This document shows, piece after piece, positions 44,871 through 54,676 of a DNA stretch of 64,000 nt. Both the position numbers and the translations under genes were made by a program. The stretch's first letter is position 1; every line of letters starts with the position of its first letter. The notes under the pieces were generated by a model. It was given only the letters and a program-made list of their open reading frames with translations, was not told where the DNA came from and searched no databases. Source of the DNA: Marinicella pacifica (GTDB taxonomy: Bacteria > Pseudomonadota > Gammaproteobacteria > Xanthomonadales > Marinicellaceae); NCBI RefSeq assembly GCF_014636635.1, contig NZ_BMEO01000001.1, forward strand, positions 401,737-465,736. The letters run 5' to 3'.

Positions 44871-46229
44871 TTAGGGTGGTAGAATAATTTTAAATTGAGC
44901 ACCTTTTAGCTCAGGGTCACGATCAATGCTTAACTCACCTTGGTACGACTCTACGATATCGGTAACGATGGACAAGCCAATACCATGGCCGGTCACCTTC
45001 TCATCACCGCGTACTCCACGTTGTAATAATGTTTCTCGTTTTTGTTCGGCTATGCCCGGACCGTCATCGGCAATGGTGATTATTAAACCGGTACGCTGTC
45101 TTCCGGTTTTGATCAGGGTTTTAATGGTCACATGAATATGCATATCACACCATTTAAAAGCGTTTTCCAATAAATTACCCAGCAACTCCATCAAATCACC
45201 CTGCTCCCCAAAAAACTCGGCACCCGGCGCCACCGCCGTTTTTACGCGGACGTTTCTGCGGTGATGCACTTTTTGCAAAGAGCCGATGATTTTATCCACC
45301 ACATCAATCACCGGTACTCCCCGAACAAACGTCCGGTGACCGGCCACCGCTGCGCGTTTGAGTTGATAAGCGACAATCTCATCCATGTGTGTGATTTGTT
45401 GTTGAATCACCTCTTTATCAATGGGTTGATTGTCCAGGGCAGAGTGGACAATGGCCAGAGGTGTTTTTAAAGAATGCGCCAGATCACCCAGGGTGCGTCG
45501 CTGGCGTGCCAGAGAACTGCGCTCATTTTCAATCAAACGGTTTAAACTGGTCGTTAAGCCGCGTAATTCCAACGGATAATCTTCAGAAAAAATGGCACCT
45601 GCACCCTGCTCCAAACGGTACAAGTCAGTCATCAGCCGCTTCAAGGGCCTTGTGGCCCAATACATAATCACCCATTGCACCACCAAAAGAGCACCACTGA
45701 TGATAATAATCCAGGTCAGTAAACTGTCGCGAAAAGCGGCCAGCTCTTGATAAAAATCACCGGCATGTTCTGACACCGCAATGGTGGCATGAATCACTTC
45801 ATCATCGGTTTCAATGGCCACACCCTGACTGAGATAAAAATAAGGCACATCATCCAATTCTTCACGGGCATTAAAAACCCGCTGATTAATGTCTAACGGT
45901 TCAATATCCGGAATATCCTGACCCAGTACGGACGGTGTTTGCCATAAAAAATCCCGTATCAGAATTTGTCCGTAAATTCCTGAAGCGGGCTGCTCCATAC
46001 GCGGTGTCGGGTAATTATCGGGCATTACCAGCTGGTTTTCATCGTATTCAATATAGGCAATGAGGGCGTACAGATAACCTTCCAGCCGCTCTTCCACCAA
46101 CTGCAAAGTTTTTTCTTTGAAGGCTTGCTGCATTAAAACGCCCATCAAACTTAAAGCCAGAATTAAGGCCAAACTGGAAGTGAGCAGTACCCGGGTTTTT
46201 AACGCGGTGCGTTGTCCAAACCCTAACAT
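44871..46229 (-). CDS. Sensor histidine kinase (PhoQ-like)
   Basis: A 452-residue inner-membrane kinase. Transmembrane helices lie near residues 12-32 and 165-188, enclosing a periplasmic sensor of about 130 residues rich in acidic groups. A HAMP region is followed by LGDLAHSLKTPLAIVHSAL, with the phospho-accepting His, then the ATPase domain (LLGNLLENAFKWCDM, IADDGPGI, GHGIGLSIV). It overlaps nothing but lies 3 bp from the response regulator. PhoPQ-like by layout and by the acidic sensor; the signal is unknown. Confidence 0.88.
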   Translation of the reverse strand: MLGFGQRTALKTRVLLTSSLALILALSLMGVLMQQAFKEKTLQLVEERLEGYLYALIAYIEYDENQLVMPDNYPTPRMEQPASGIYGQILIRDFLWQTPSVLGQDIPDIEPLDINQRVFNAREELDDVPYFYLSQGVAIETDDEVIHATIAVSEHAGDFYQELAAFRDSLLTWIIIISGALLVVQWVIMYWATRPLKRLMTDLYRLEQGAGAIFSEDYPLELRGLTTSLNRLIENERSSLARQRRTLGDLAHSLKTPLAIVHSALDNQPIDKEVIQQQITHMDEIVAYQLKRAAVAGHRTFVRGVPVIDVVDKIIGSLQKVHHRRNVRVKTAVAPGAEFFGEQGDLMELLGNLLENAFKWCDMHIHVTIKTLIKTGRQRTGLIITIADDGPGIAEQKRETLLQRGVRGDEKVTGHGIGLSIVTDIVESYQGELSIDRDPELKGAQFKIILPP

Positions 46230-46232
46230 GAA

Positions 46233-46910
46233 TCAGTCCCGACGTCGCAACCGGTATCCGCGCCCGCGCAGGGTTTCGATGTAACTGGTGTCGGGATCAA
46301 TTTCAGCCAATTTTTTGCGTAACCGACCCACAAAGACCTCAATCACATTGCTGTCACGGTCATAATCCTGATGATAAATGTGTTCAGTCAGGGTGGTTTT
46401 AGATACCACTTCATCCTGATGTAACATCAAGTATTCGATAACCTTGTATTCGTAGGAGGTCAGCGAAAGCAGTTCGCCTTTTGATTTTACATCCTGATGG
46501 CTGGTATTCATAACCAGGTCACCACAGGTTATTTCGGGCGTGGCATTGCCGCTTGAACGCCGCACCAGCGCATTAACCCGCGCCAAAAGCTCAGGAAAAT
46601 GAAACGGTTTGACCAAATAATCATCGGCACCGGCATCCAGTCCCATAACTTTATCCTGCCAGGAACCTCGTGCGGTGAGTACGATAATCGGAAAATCGAT
46701 GCCTTCTTCACGCAATGTCCGAATCACTTCCATCCCTGAAATTCGCGGCAAACCCAAATCGATCACTGCCACATCAGCCGGGTATTCACGGCCTTTAAAC
46801 AAACCGTCTTCGCCGTTATCGGCTTCATCCACCACATAACCCACTTCATCAAATCGTTTGACTAAAATGGAACGTAAACTATCATCATCTTCTATCAATA
46901 ATACACGCAT
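46233..46910 (-). CDS. OmpR-family response regulator (PhoP-like)
   Basis: A 225-residue regulator. The receiver has the acidic IEDDDS, D51 in VIDLGLPRISGM and the lysine in LVKPFHFPELLARV. The C-terminal winged helix includes SLTSYEYKVIEYLMLHQ and RDSNVIEVFVGRLRKKL. Sequence and order (small PepSY-like gene, regulator, kinase) match PhoP-type systems of gammaproteobacteria. It would bind promoter direct repeats when phosphorylated by the kinase encoded next. Confidence 0.9.
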   Translation of the reverse strand: MRVLLIEDDDSLRSILVKRFDEVGYVVDEADNGEDGLFKGREYPADVAVIDLGLPRISGMEVIRTLREEGIDFPIIVLTARGSWQDKVMGLDAGADDYLVKPFHFPELLARVNALVRRSSGNATPEITCGDLVMNTSHQDVKSKGELLSLTSYEYKVIEYLMLHQDEVVSKTTLTEHIYHQDYDRDSNVIEVFVGRLRKKLAEIDPDTSYIETLRGRGYRLRRRD

Positions 46911-46919
46911 AATTTAAAT

Positions 46920-47396
46920 TTAATCCGGATCACGGTCGTCAGATGGCCGGGGCCGAGCCTGGCGACGGGGTTGAGGGGCTGGTCGCTGAACGGGGCGTTG
47001 CGTCGGGCGGCTGTTTCCGGTGGCCGCACTTGATTGAGCAGGGCGTTGAAAACGCCGAAATTCGGGTTGCCGCGAATTGGGGTGTGGACGCCGATAAAGT
47101 GTCGCTTTGTTGTCCTGCCCGTAAGTATCCGGACGGTTTTGATTGTAAAATGACCTCGGATGCGGTGTCTGAGGTGATTGTTTTTGTGTGGTGGCCGGTT
47201 TGCGGATAGTTTTAACACTGCCTTGCGGGGTCACCACACGAACCTCGTGCACACCCTGCCGTGTTTTGGCCGACAACACCTGTCCGTGCTGACGCGCTTC
47301 TTTGACCACTTCATTTAAACTGTTGGCACAAACAAGCGGTCCTGACAGCATCAGGCCAACAAAAAGTGCAATGAGATGATGTGGCTTCATGGTCAT
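46920..47396 (-). CDS. Exported PepSY-like small protein with Pro/Arg/Gln-rich tail
   Basis: A 158-residue protein with a signal peptide (about 1-24, ending LVCA). Residues 25-65 (NEVVKEARQHGQVLSAKT and VHEVRVVTPQGSVKTI) form one PepSY-like unit. The rest is a disordered, basic tail (RPVQRPAPQPRRQARPRP). Genes with a single PepSY unit commonly precede phoP-like regulators, so a role in that signalling system is plausible. It ends 9 bp before the regulator gene. Function unproven. Confidence 0.75.
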   Translation of the reverse strand: MTMKPHHLIALFVGLMLSGPLVCANSLNEVVKEARQHGQVLSAKTRQGVHEVRVVTPQGSVKTIRKPATTQKQSPQTPHPRSFYNQNRPDTYGQDNKATLYRRPHPNSRQPEFRRFQRPAQSSAATGNSRPTQRPVQRPAPQPRRQARPRPSDDRDPD

Positions 47397-47401
47397 CTAT
47401 T

Positions 47402-48085
47402 TTAAGTTAACTGACTGAATTGATGCTGAATTTGGCAACGCATTTCTGTGATGGTTTTAGCATAATCACCACTGTTGAAAATAGCGGAACCGGCCACAAA
47501 AGCATCCGCCCCTGCCGCCGCAATGGTTCCGATGTTATCCACTTTAACACCACCATCCACCTCTAATCGAATTTCTTTACCGCTGGCATCAATCTTATCG
47601 CGCACTAATTTTAATTTATTCAGTGTCTCGGGAATAAAAGACTGCCCGCCGAATCCGGGATTTACACCCATAAGCAACACCAAATCCAGTTTATCCAGCA
47701 CATGATCGAGCCACTGAATCGGGGTCGCCGGATTCAGTACCAGTCCGGCACGACAGCCGCCTTCTCGAATCATTTGCAGGGAGCGATCCACATGCTCGCT
47801 GGCTTCAGGATGAAATGAAATAATATTGGCACCGGCTTCAATAAAATCGCCAATGATACGATCCACCGGCTTCACCATCAAATGCACGTCAATCGGCGCG
47901 CTGATACCATATTTTCTCAGCGCCTTTAACACCATCGGGCCAATGGTCAAATTCGGCACATAATGATTGTCCATCACATCAAAATGTACCCAATCGGCAC
48001 CGGCATTTAACACGGCTTCGGTTTCTGCCCCTAAACGGGCAAAATCGGCCGACAAAATAGATGGTGCAATGATGGGTTGTTTCAT
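47402..48085 (-). CDS. rpe: Ribulose-phosphate 3-epimerase
   Basis: A 227-residue TIM-barrel enzyme of the pentose phosphate pathway. [32 protein letters not shown] with metal-binding His and Asp, and [14 protein letters not shown] are the standard signatures; [21 protein letters not shown] holds the last Asp. The length is typical. It leads a possible minus-strand unit with the PepSY-like gene and the two-component genes. Confidence 0.97.
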   Translation of the reverse strand: MKQPIIAPSILSADFARLGAETEAVLNAGADWVHFDVMDNHYVPNLTIGPMVLKALRKYGISAPIDVHLMVKPVDRIIGDFIEAGANIISFHPEASEHVDRSLQMIREGGCRAGLVLNPATPIQWLDHVLDKLDLVLLMGVNPGFGGQSFIPETLNKLKLVRDKIDASGKEIRLEVDGGVKVDNIGTIAAAGADAFVAGSAIFNSGDYAKTITEMRCQIQHQFSQLT

Positions 48086-48156
48086 GAAAAACCGATGATT
48101 GATTAAAGTAATTAGTTTGGCATCAGCCGATTAAAAAGTCAAACCATATGAACGTC

Positions 48157-48945
48157 TTACCAACCCCGTAAATCTTTGATTTCTTCCCAGGCCAGCTGGA
48201 TATTTTTGGCTTTTTCCTCAGCCACTTTCATCATTTCAGGCGGCAAACCCTTGGACACCAGTTTATCGGGGTGGTGTTGACTCATCAATTTTTTATAGGC
48301 GCGACGGACAGTTTGTTTATCGGCAGTTTTAGCAACGCCTAAAACCCGGTATGGATCATTGAGAGACGCAGGTCTGGTCTGGTCTTGTCGGTGATTTTGA
48401 TTATCGTGCTGTTGATAATAGCTTGAACTGCGCATCTTAAACATCGCATGCAACATAGCCAGCGGATACCCGATAAGCTGGCAAATCTGCTCAATTAAAT
48501 GCTGTTCAGCGTTGTCAATGTCACCATCCACTGTGGCCATATCAATCAGCATTTCCAGGAAAAACTGCTTTAAGGACAATGACGTGCGGGATTTTTGCCG
48601 GAAATCAGTTAAGTCCCGTTCAATTTTATAATGTGCTTGTTTACCCAGATTAAAATAATTAATCGCTTGTTGTCGCAGCTCCGGCGTTAGTTTCATCTTG
48701 TTCATGATGATTTCTGCCCGATCAATTTCCTGCCGTGACACCACACCGTCTAATTTCGCCAGCTTACCCATGCTGACAAACAAGGCTTTAAAGAAGCTGT
48801 GTTGTATGGCGGAGCGGTTTTGTTTGGTAAAACGACGGTCACCGCTGATAAATTGTGTGACTTGATGCCCCAGCCAGGCCCCCAGGAGCATACCGATAAA
48901 GCCACCCAGTCTGTAGCCAATCAGGCCACCGATTAAAATTCCCAT
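48157..48945 (-). CDS. djlA: Co-chaperone DjlA
   Basis: A 262-residue protein. An N-terminal glycine-rich membrane segment (GGLIGYRLGGFIGMLLGAW), a TerB-like helical domain (about 60-180) and a C-terminal J domain with DPYRVLGVAKTADKQTVRRA and the HPD tripeptide in SQHHPDKL are in the order of DjlA. It is anchored in the inner membrane and stimulates DnaK. It is divergent from purC. Confidence 0.93.
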   Translation of the reverse strand: MGILIGGLIGYRLGGFIGMLLGAWLGHQVTQFISGDRRFTKQNRSAIQHSFFKALFVSMGKLAKLDGVVSRQEIDRAEIIMNKMKLTPELRQQAINYFNLGKQAHYKIERDLTDFRQKSRTSLSLKQFFLEMLIDMATVDGDIDNAEQHLIEQICQLIGYPLAMLHAMFKMRSSSYYQQHDNQNHRQDQTRPASLNDPYRVLGVAKTADKQTVRRAYKKLMSQHHPDKLVSKGLPPEMMKVAEEKAKNIQLAWEEIKDLRGW

Positions 48946-49005
48946 ATTTATTTCGTTTGCGTGTGTATATTTAGATGGTTAAAATAGCCTTTTTGGCCAA
49001 ATTCC

Positions 49006-49884
49006 ATGGACATTTCTCTGCCCAAAATTCATCAAGGTAAAGTCCGTGATGTTTATCAAATCGATGACAAGCATTTACTTATGGTTGCCAGCGACCGACT
49101 CAGTGCTTTTGATGTGGTGTTACCGGACACCATTCCGGCAAAGGGCGCCATTTTGACTCAATTGTCTAATTTCTGGTTCCAAATGTTGGCGCCTATTATA
49201 AAGAATCACCTCACCCATATACCAGTGAAAAAAGTCATAGCCGATGCTGATAAAGATTTACAACAACGGGCAGTGGTGGTGAAAAAACTTAAACCCCTGC
49301 CCTGCGAAGCCATCGTTCGTGGTTATATTATCGGTTCAGGCTGGAAAGATTATCAGGAAACCGGCCAAGTTTGTGGCATTGAACTACCCACCGGCTTACA
49401 ACAAGCCGAACAATTGCCAGAGGCCATATTTACACCTTCGTCCAAAGCAGCCGTCGGCGGTCATGATGAAAACATCTCTTTTGCTCAATTGGTTGATTTA
49501 ATTGGCCAGAAACGTGCCGAACAGGTTCGCGACGTTTCTTTAACACTTTATCGACAGGCGCAACAACATGCCGATAAAAACGGACTGATTATTGCTGATA
49601 CAAAATTTGAATTTGGCTTGGATGAAGACGGCGAATTACACTTAATGGATGAAGTCTTTACCCCCGACTCATCACGCTTTTGGGACAAAGCCCATTACCA
49701 AATCGGCACCAGCCCTGATAGTTTTGACAAGCAGTTTGTGCGGGATTATTTAGAAACTGTGCTGTGGGACAAAACCCCGCCGGGCCCTGATTTACCCACC
49801 GGTGTGATTAACAAAACTGCCGACAAATACCGCGAAGCTTACCGACGAATCACCGGCATTGATTTTGACCGCGTGAATGGATGA
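49006..49884 (+). CDS. purC: Phosphoribosylaminoimidazole-succinocarboxamide synthase
   Basis: A 292-residue purine synthesis enzyme that joins CAIR and aspartate. [20 protein letters not shown] and [16 protein letters not shown] are the ATP-binding start, [18 protein letters not shown] the family signature, and [14 protein letters not shown] is near the C terminus. This is the long form (yeast-like, about 300 aa) and not the 237-residue E. coli form. It is monocistronic, divergent from djlA. Confidence 0.96.
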   Translation: MDISLPKIHQGKVRDVYQIDDKHLLMVASDRLSAFDVVLPDTIPAKGAILTQLSNFWFQMLAPIIKNHLTHIPVKKVIADADKDLQQRAVVVKKLKPLPCEAIVRGYIIGSGWKDYQETGQVCGIELPTGLQQAEQLPEAIFTPSSKAAVGGHDENISFAQLVDLIGQKRAEQVRDVSLTLYRQAQQHADKNGLIIADTKFEFGLDEDGELHLMDEVFTPDSSRFWDKAHYQIGTSPDSFDKQFVRDYLETVLWDKTPPGPDLPTGVINKTADKYREAYRRITGIDFDRVNG

Positions 49885-49967
49885 CACAGGCAATGTAACA
49901 GCCATTGGTTTTACAGTCTTTTAACCCGCCATGGCTATAATGACGTTTGTTTAAAAATTAACGTGAC

Positions 49968-50633
49968 TTGTCCCATCCATCCGGCCACAACTGGCATCAA
50001 CCCCACCCCATTCGACATTGGCTGCCGCATCTCTGGTTGCCGTTGATGGTCTTTGCGGGTCTTTTTCTGTGGCTGGAACCTCTAACAATAAACAGAACAT
50101 CACAAAACACCCTGAATATTACCCTAACACAACCGCACACTCAGCCAACAGCACCGCCAAAGTTAACAGCGAAACCCAAGCCCGCAGCTGAAACCGAAAT
50201 CAAAGCCAAAACCGAAACCGTCACAAGCCCCCGACTAAAACAGTCAGAACCGGTCAAACAGCAACCGAAACAAGAACCCAAGCCGACGTCGGAACCCATC
50301 GATAACGAAAACCAATCCAATGTCACCATCAGTACCGGACAAATACTTAGCCGGGCAAAGTCCTTAACCGACGTCCAAATCACCGATGAATTTAAAGCAG
50401 CTCATCAAGTAAATTTCCAACAGCCCACGATTAAAGCCCACGATCCCTACGACGACATCCCCTACCTACCCATCCACGAGCTCGCTGTTGATATGAATTT
50501 CTACTCAGCCGGCTACCGCGGCGACATTGAACGCTTTTTCGACAAAGTCATCCTCACCAAAACCTTCACCACAAAATACGGCACCAAGATTAATTGCGCG
50601 CTGGCGGTGATTGTTGTTTGTGGGTGGAAATAA
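49968..50633 (+). CDS. Membrane-anchored Pro/Lys-rich hypothetical protein (TonB-like layout)
   Basis: A 221-residue frame that opens with TTG at 49968, downstream of a TATAAT box at 49935-49940; no ATG lies near that position. A transmembrane helix spans about residues 20-38, followed by a Pro/Lys/Thr-rich linker (for example APPKLTAKPKPAAETEIK) and a compact C-terminal part ending TKYGTKINCALAVIVVCGWK. The layout resembles TonB-like or periplasm-spanning proteins, but no TonB domain is seen. The start could be wrong. Function unknown. Confidence 0.6.
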   Translation: MSHPSGHNWHQPHPIRHWLPHLWLPLMVFAGLFLWLEPLTINRTSQNTLNITLTQPHTQPTAPPKLTAKPKPAAETEIKAKTETVTSPRLKQSEPVKQQPKQEPKPTSEPIDNENQSNVTISTGQILSRAKSLTDVQITDEFKAAHQVNFQQPTIKAHDPYDDIPYLPIHELAVDMNFYSAGYRGDIERFFDKVILTKTFTTKYGTKINCALAVIVVCGWK

Positions 50634-50669
50634 TTTTAGTCGCTTCTGTAACTTGACGCTAATCGACCA

Positions 50670-51068
50670 TCAAATCTCCTGCGAAGATTTCAAAAAATGA
50701 TCACGCTGAATATCACTCAATACACGATAAGGTATTGGCATAGCGCCACTTTCTAGCTCAATAAGATAGCCCAAGTTATAGCTATGAATAATTTTCACTT
50801 TGGACCAAGAGACAGATCCTGTTGCGCTTTTAGATTGCCTCGTTACGCTTTCAGAATTAATCGTGAAATCACACTGTCCCACACGAGCCGATTTATACAA
50901 AAACATGACTGTAGCAAATGATTGAAGAAAGAATAAACTCAACTTACGTTTAAAGCCTCTCAACTCTCGCAGCGCATCCGCTGTATCAAAAGCATGTTCC
51001 TTCACAATGCCTAAGTATTCACCAAGACCATAGCGAACAGAGAATTTTATTTCTGACGATGGGGCCAT
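50670..51068 (-). CDS. YcxB-like membrane protein
   Basis: A 132-residue protein. One hydrophobic segment around LSLFFLQSFATVMFLYKSA is followed by a soluble part, DFTINSESVTRQSKSATGSV and SWSKVKIIHSYNLGYLIEL, which has the beta-strand pattern of YcxB-like C-terminal domains. The N-terminal helix pair is shorter than in typical members. It follows the HigBA-type operon on the same strand. Unknown function; family call moderate. Confidence 0.55.
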   Translation of the reverse strand: MAPSSEIKFSVRYGLGEYLGIVKEHAFDTADALRELRGFKRKLSLFFLQSFATVMFLYKSARVGQCDFTINSESVTRQSKSATGSVSWSKVKIIHSYNLGYLIELESGAMPIPYRVLSDIQRDHFLKSSQEI

Positions 51069-51091
51069 TTTAATACTTATAATTTTTTTCT

Positions 51092-51463
51092 TTAACTGTT
51101 TGCATGCGGATCCCCGATAAGACTTTCTAATGGGATATTGTAATTATGGTGAAGTTGACGAATCATTTTAAGTGATAAATCCCGTTTGCGGTTCAGAATT
51201 TCAGAAACCCGGCCTCGTGAGCCGATTGAAGATTCCAAATCTTTGCGGCTTAAACTCAACTGCTCCATTCGAAATTTAATGGCTTCGACTGGGTCGGGCG
51301 GATTGATTGCATGATGTTTATCCTCATATGCCTCTACCAGGGTGAGTAAAACATCCAATTTATCACCACGCGGCGTATCGACTTCAGCGCCCCACAGTTG
51401 GTTGATTTCACTCAGGGCCTCCTTATAATCGGCTTCAGTTTTTATGGGTCGAATTTTCATCAT
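51092..51463 (-). CDS. higA: HigA-type antitoxin
   Basis: A 123-residue antitoxin. The N-terminal KIRPIKTEADYKEALSEINQL is the hallmark of the COG5499-type HigA, and the helix-turn-helix lies near residues 67-100 (LSRKDLESSIGSRGRVSEIL). It overlaps the toxin gene by 4 bp and follows it, the HigBA order. It should repress its own promoter and block HigB. Confidence 0.9.
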   Translation of the reverse strand: MMKIRPIKTEADYKEALSEINQLWGAEVDTPRGDKLDVLLTLVEAYEDKHHAINPPDPVEAIKFRMEQLSLSRKDLESSIGSRGRVSEILNRKRDLSLKMIRQLHHNYNIPLESLIGDPHANS

Positions 51464-51762
51464 ACTTTATCTACATTAATTTGATCATATTGTTCATGTG
51501 TGCCAATAAACTTAACGAACATGACTTGCCGCGGATAATCTATAGCAACAACCAGTCGGTATTTATTGCCGCCAATGTTGAAAACAACACGACTGTTTTT
51601 CAATATACTGGCATGTCTAAATTGAGCCTTCAGTTCTTGCGGCGATTGCCATTCGGCTTTCAGCGCTTCTGCATGCCACGCTTCAATGGCAGGCTTTGCA
51701 TCAAGGTATTTCGGAGAGGACTCCCAAAATTCTCGTAACGTCCGTTTTGAAATAACACGCAT
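51460..51762 (-). CDS. higB: HigB-type mRNA interferase toxin
   Basis: A 100-residue RelE-superfamily toxin. MRVISKRTLREFWESSP and QELKAQFRHASILKNSRVVF plus NIGGNKYRLVVAIDYP and FVKFIGTHEQYDQIN match the HigB toxin family end to end. It cleaves translated mRNA when not bound by HigA. No clear operator was found before it, though the palindrome at 51821-51894 is close upstream. Confidence 0.92.
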   Translation of the reverse strand: MRVISKRTLREFWESSPKYLDAKPAIEAWHAEALKAEWQSPQELKAQFRHASILKNSRVVFNIGGNKYRLVVAIDYPRQVMFVKFIGTHEQYDQINVDKV

Positions 51763-51820
51763 TTTCTGAGTTTACACTGTTCCCGATATGGGAGCAAGTA
51801 ACAAATCATTTAATGCTAAC

Positions 51821-51894
51821 GGTTGGCGCTGAGTTTGCGGAACCCAACGGTTTGCCGCACACCATGTTGGGCTTCGCAAGGCTCAGCGCCAACC
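51821..51894. repeat. Large palindrome upstream of higB
   Basis: GGTTGGCGCTGAG (51821-51833) is exactly complementary to CTCAGCGCCAACC (51882-51894). Just inside, TTGCGGAACCCAAC pairs with GTTGGGCTTCGCAA with two mismatches. It looks like a REP-type palindrome and shares the GTTGGGCT core with the repeat after metF. Confidence 0.75.
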
Positions 51895-51914
51895 TACCAC
51901 AGTTCTTGACTACC

Positions 51915-53255
51915 TTATTGAGCATTGTCTAACTTACCAATCAACTTCCGACAAGCCGTGGCATGATTTTCATATTTCGGGTATTCATCAAGCGCTTGTG
52001 CCAGTAAGGTTAATGCCGGGATCAGGTCTTTAAAATCCGGGTGTTTTTTATGGATGCGGTGGAGTAATTTAATGGCGATTCGGGCGTCATTTTGGTGAAA
52101 GCTTGCTTTTGATATGATGAATTTAAGATCAGGATCGCTCAGTTCAAAATCGGGAATTTTAGCCATTAAACGTTTATAACTGCGACTAATCAAGTCACGG
52201 CGGTTGTTGTTTTCAAGCAGTCGAAAATACTTGGGTAAAAATTCAGCCATGACTTCTGAGTTTTTGGTGGCCAGCAGAAAATCAAAAAACCGGTTGTGCA
52301 GTGAAAGTTTATCGGAATTTAAACTGATTTGTTCCTGAAATAGTTTTGTCGCATCTTTAAATTCAGCCTGTTTAATCAGAGTCGATATTTTTGCCATGGT
52401 GATGGCGTGGCCACCGCGCCGTGTGTTCGAGCCATCTTGCAGGCGGGCGCTGTAACCGAGTTCAGTCTGAAACTGAAACACCATATAGCCCATCAGATGA
52501 TGCAGAACAATGGCATAGTAAAAGGTGACAGCAAATAAAAAGATGGCATCGAGGCTGGATGGAATGATGATCACCAGTTGATACAGCACGGCCACTGAAC
52601 CCATCATGATGAAAATAAAAGCCAAAATTAAGCCATAGGGCAGACCGATTGAATGTATCAAATCAAAGATATTGCGTGGATTCAACGACTCAATCATACT
52701 TTCAGAAATGGCGTAATGAATAATAATGGCCGGAAAAGACAAGGTCACCAACAAAGCCACAATGCCGCCGATGGCGGAGCCCAAGAAGGTATTCGCTAAA
52801 TTAACCACCAGCCCGGTGACAAACAGCATGGCAATCAAGACCAGCATTTTCCTGAAACCACCTTCATAGGCTTCGGTGATATCCGGCGGCGTTAAATAGC
52901 CCTCAGCGGTAAAACTTAAGCAGCTTAAACAATATTTAAAAACCGATCCGAACAAGGCCAGATAAATTAACAGGGCAAATGGTATGTAAAAGGCCACCGA
53001 GCACAACACCGATAAAATCAAAATAAACCACAGTGATTGGGTCGACAGCGGATAACGAAAGCTTTGTTGTAAGCGTCGCCAAAAGGGCTCAATATTACCC
53101 GGCCCCAAAGTGTCAAGTGTGCGGTTACATCGAAAACAACGGGGCTCCGGATTAAACCGCGAATCATCGACACATTCATCGCAACAATTGATGTCACATT
53201 CCACACAGAAATAGGTGGCCGGTTCTAAGGGGTGGAATTGGCAGCTTTGTTCCAT
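51915..53255 (-). CDS. Membrane protein with N-terminal B-box-like zinc finger
   Basis: A 446-residue protein. Residues 1-45 hold a zinc-binding pattern (CQFHPLEPATYFCVECDINC and CCDECV, CFRC). About six transmembrane segments follow between residues 75 and 260 in the style of DUF4013-type proteins, and the last 150 residues are helical and TPR-like. It starts at the stop codon of the rhomboid gene, so the two are coupled. A role with the rhomboid protease is a reasonable inference; no enzymatic motif is seen. Confidence 0.7.
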   Translation of the reverse strand: MEQSCQFHPLEPATYFCVECDINCCDECVDDSRFNPEPRCFRCNRTLDTLGPGNIEPFWRRLQQSFRYPLSTQSLWFILILSVLCSVAFYIPFALLIYLALFGSVFKYCLSCLSFTAEGYLTPPDITEAYEGGFRKMLVLIAMLFVTGLVVNLANTFLGSAIGGIVALLVTLSFPAIIIHYAISESMIESLNPRNIFDLIHSIGLPYGLILAFIFIMMGSVAVLYQLVIIIPSSLDAIFLFAVTFYYAIVLHHLMGYMVFQFQTELGYSARLQDGSNTRRGGHAITMAKISTLIKQAEFKDATKLFQEQISLNSDKLSLHNRFFDFLLATKNSEVMAEFLPKYFRLLENNNRRDLISRSYKRLMAKIPDFELSDPDLKFIISKASFHQNDARIAIKLLHRIHKKHPDFKDLIPALTLLAQALDEYPKYENHATACRKLIGKLDNAQ

Positions 53256-54676
53256 CAGCTAAGCTCCTGTGCCAGATTCTGGTACTTCTGTGTTTCCGTG
53301 TGATTCTCAAGACGCTTATATGCCGTGGCAAGCTTCTGGGCCAGCAGATGTAATGAAGGGTGCTTGTCTTCTTCATGGTACAAATCCTCAAACAGCTTAA
53401 CTGCCTGTTCAACATACTCCGCAGAAGTGATAAAGTGCCAGGCCAGCTTATAACGGGTATCCCGGTCAAAGTGTCTGTTTTCTTTGGGTAGATCCTGCCA
53501 AATGGCACCGATTTTCTGTAATTGTGTTTTGTTCGGTCGTACGGTTTTCATCCATTGACTAAAATAAAGCCGCCCCTCATCGGGGTTCAATGTCTGTAAT
53601 AATTTTAGTTTTAACACTTTTAAATAAAAATCACCCTCAAAGTTGGCCAGGTGTTTGTTAAGCTGTTTGAGCGCCATTTCAAACTGAAATTTATCCAGTG
53701 ATTGATAGATTTTATCCAGACTCAATTGTTCCGGTGTGGCAACTTGATCCTGTTCGATGTAATCCTCATTTAAGACCTCCGGTTTGCGCCAAAGCACAAA
53801 AGCAATTAAAGCCGCACCGGTAACAAAGCCACCCACATGGGCCATAAAACCGATATTCGATTCCGGATTCATCCACAGTGAAAACAATTCATTACCAATA
53901 TAAAAGGGTAATATCAGCAAGGCCGGGGCACGAAAATAGCCCACAAATACAAAAAACCAATAGAAAAACTCAATTTTCTTTAAGCGGAAAATGCCTAAAT
54001 ACATGGCCATCACACCGGACAAGGCACCCGATGCACCGACCAAGGGCATGGAGCTGCTTAAATCCATCAAAGACTGCGCCAGGCCGGCACCGACACCCGA
54101 CAACAAATAAAAAACCAGAAAATTCCGGTGTCCTAAACTCGCTTCAACCGCAAAGCCACAGATAATTAAAAAGAACATATTGCCCAGCAAATGCATCACA
54201 CCACCATGTAAAAACTGGTGGGTAATCAGGGTCGTTACGCTCATATCATTGGGTACCAGCCCGTATTTCTTAAAACTGACTTCATAGATGAGCTCATGAA
54301 TGTATTCACGCTGATAGCGCCAATAGGTGTAATAATCAGCCGTAAAATATTCAGTACCATGGCTGAGTATATGATCGTAAAATGTTTCATCCTGCAAAAT
54401 AAAAGCCGCCGCATAGCCGGGGTTCGGATGTTCGACCATCTTGTTAAAATACGCGGTTTTTTCCTGATTCGCTTCCTGCTTTAAAAAATCCCGGTAATGC
54501 GGTAATTCTTTTTCATAGATGCCGTCGCTGACATAAATACGCAGCGCTTCTTCAAAATGATCTGAATCACCACTTTGGTAAGCATAAAAAACCAGCACAT
54601 TCAAAATCACAATAAAAAACAAAACGACGGGGGCGTTCTGCCAATCAAAACGCTTTTCAGTGGGGACAATAATCAT
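53255..54676 (-). CDS. Rhomboid family intramembrane serine protease with TPR-like tail
   Basis: A 473-residue inner-membrane protein. A first helix near residues 15-33 precedes a soluble insert (about 35-140) and the rhomboid core: HGGVMHLLGNMFFLIICG, the catalytic serine in VGASGALSGVMAMYLG and the catalytic histidine in NIGFMAHVGGFVTGAA. The C-terminal 190 residues are helical repeats (MALKQLNKHLANFEGDFYLK). It would cleave membrane substrates near their luminal side. The following gene overlaps by one base. Confidence 0.88.
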   Translation of the reverse strand: MIIVPTEKRFDWQNAPVVLFFIVILNVLVFYAYQSGDSDHFEEALRIYVSDGIYEKELPHYRDFLKQEANQEKTAYFNKMVEHPNPGYAAAFILQDETFYDHILSHGTEYFTADYYTYWRYQREYIHELIYEVSFKKYGLVPNDMSVTTLITHQFLHGGVMHLLGNMFFLIICGFAVEASLGHRNFLVFYLLSGVGAGLAQSLMDLSSSMPLVGASGALSGVMAMYLGIFRLKKIEFFYWFFVFVGYFRAPALLILPFYIGNELFSLWMNPESNIGFMAHVGGFVTGAALIAFVLWRKPEVLNEDYIEQDQVATPEQLSLDKIYQSLDKFQFEMALKQLNKHLANFEGDFYLKVLKLKLLQTLNPDEGRLYFSQWMKTVRPNKTQLQKIGAIWQDLPKENRHFDRDTRYKLAWHFITSAEYVEQAVKLFEDLYHEEDKHPSLHLLAQKLATAYKRLENHTETQKYQNLAQELS

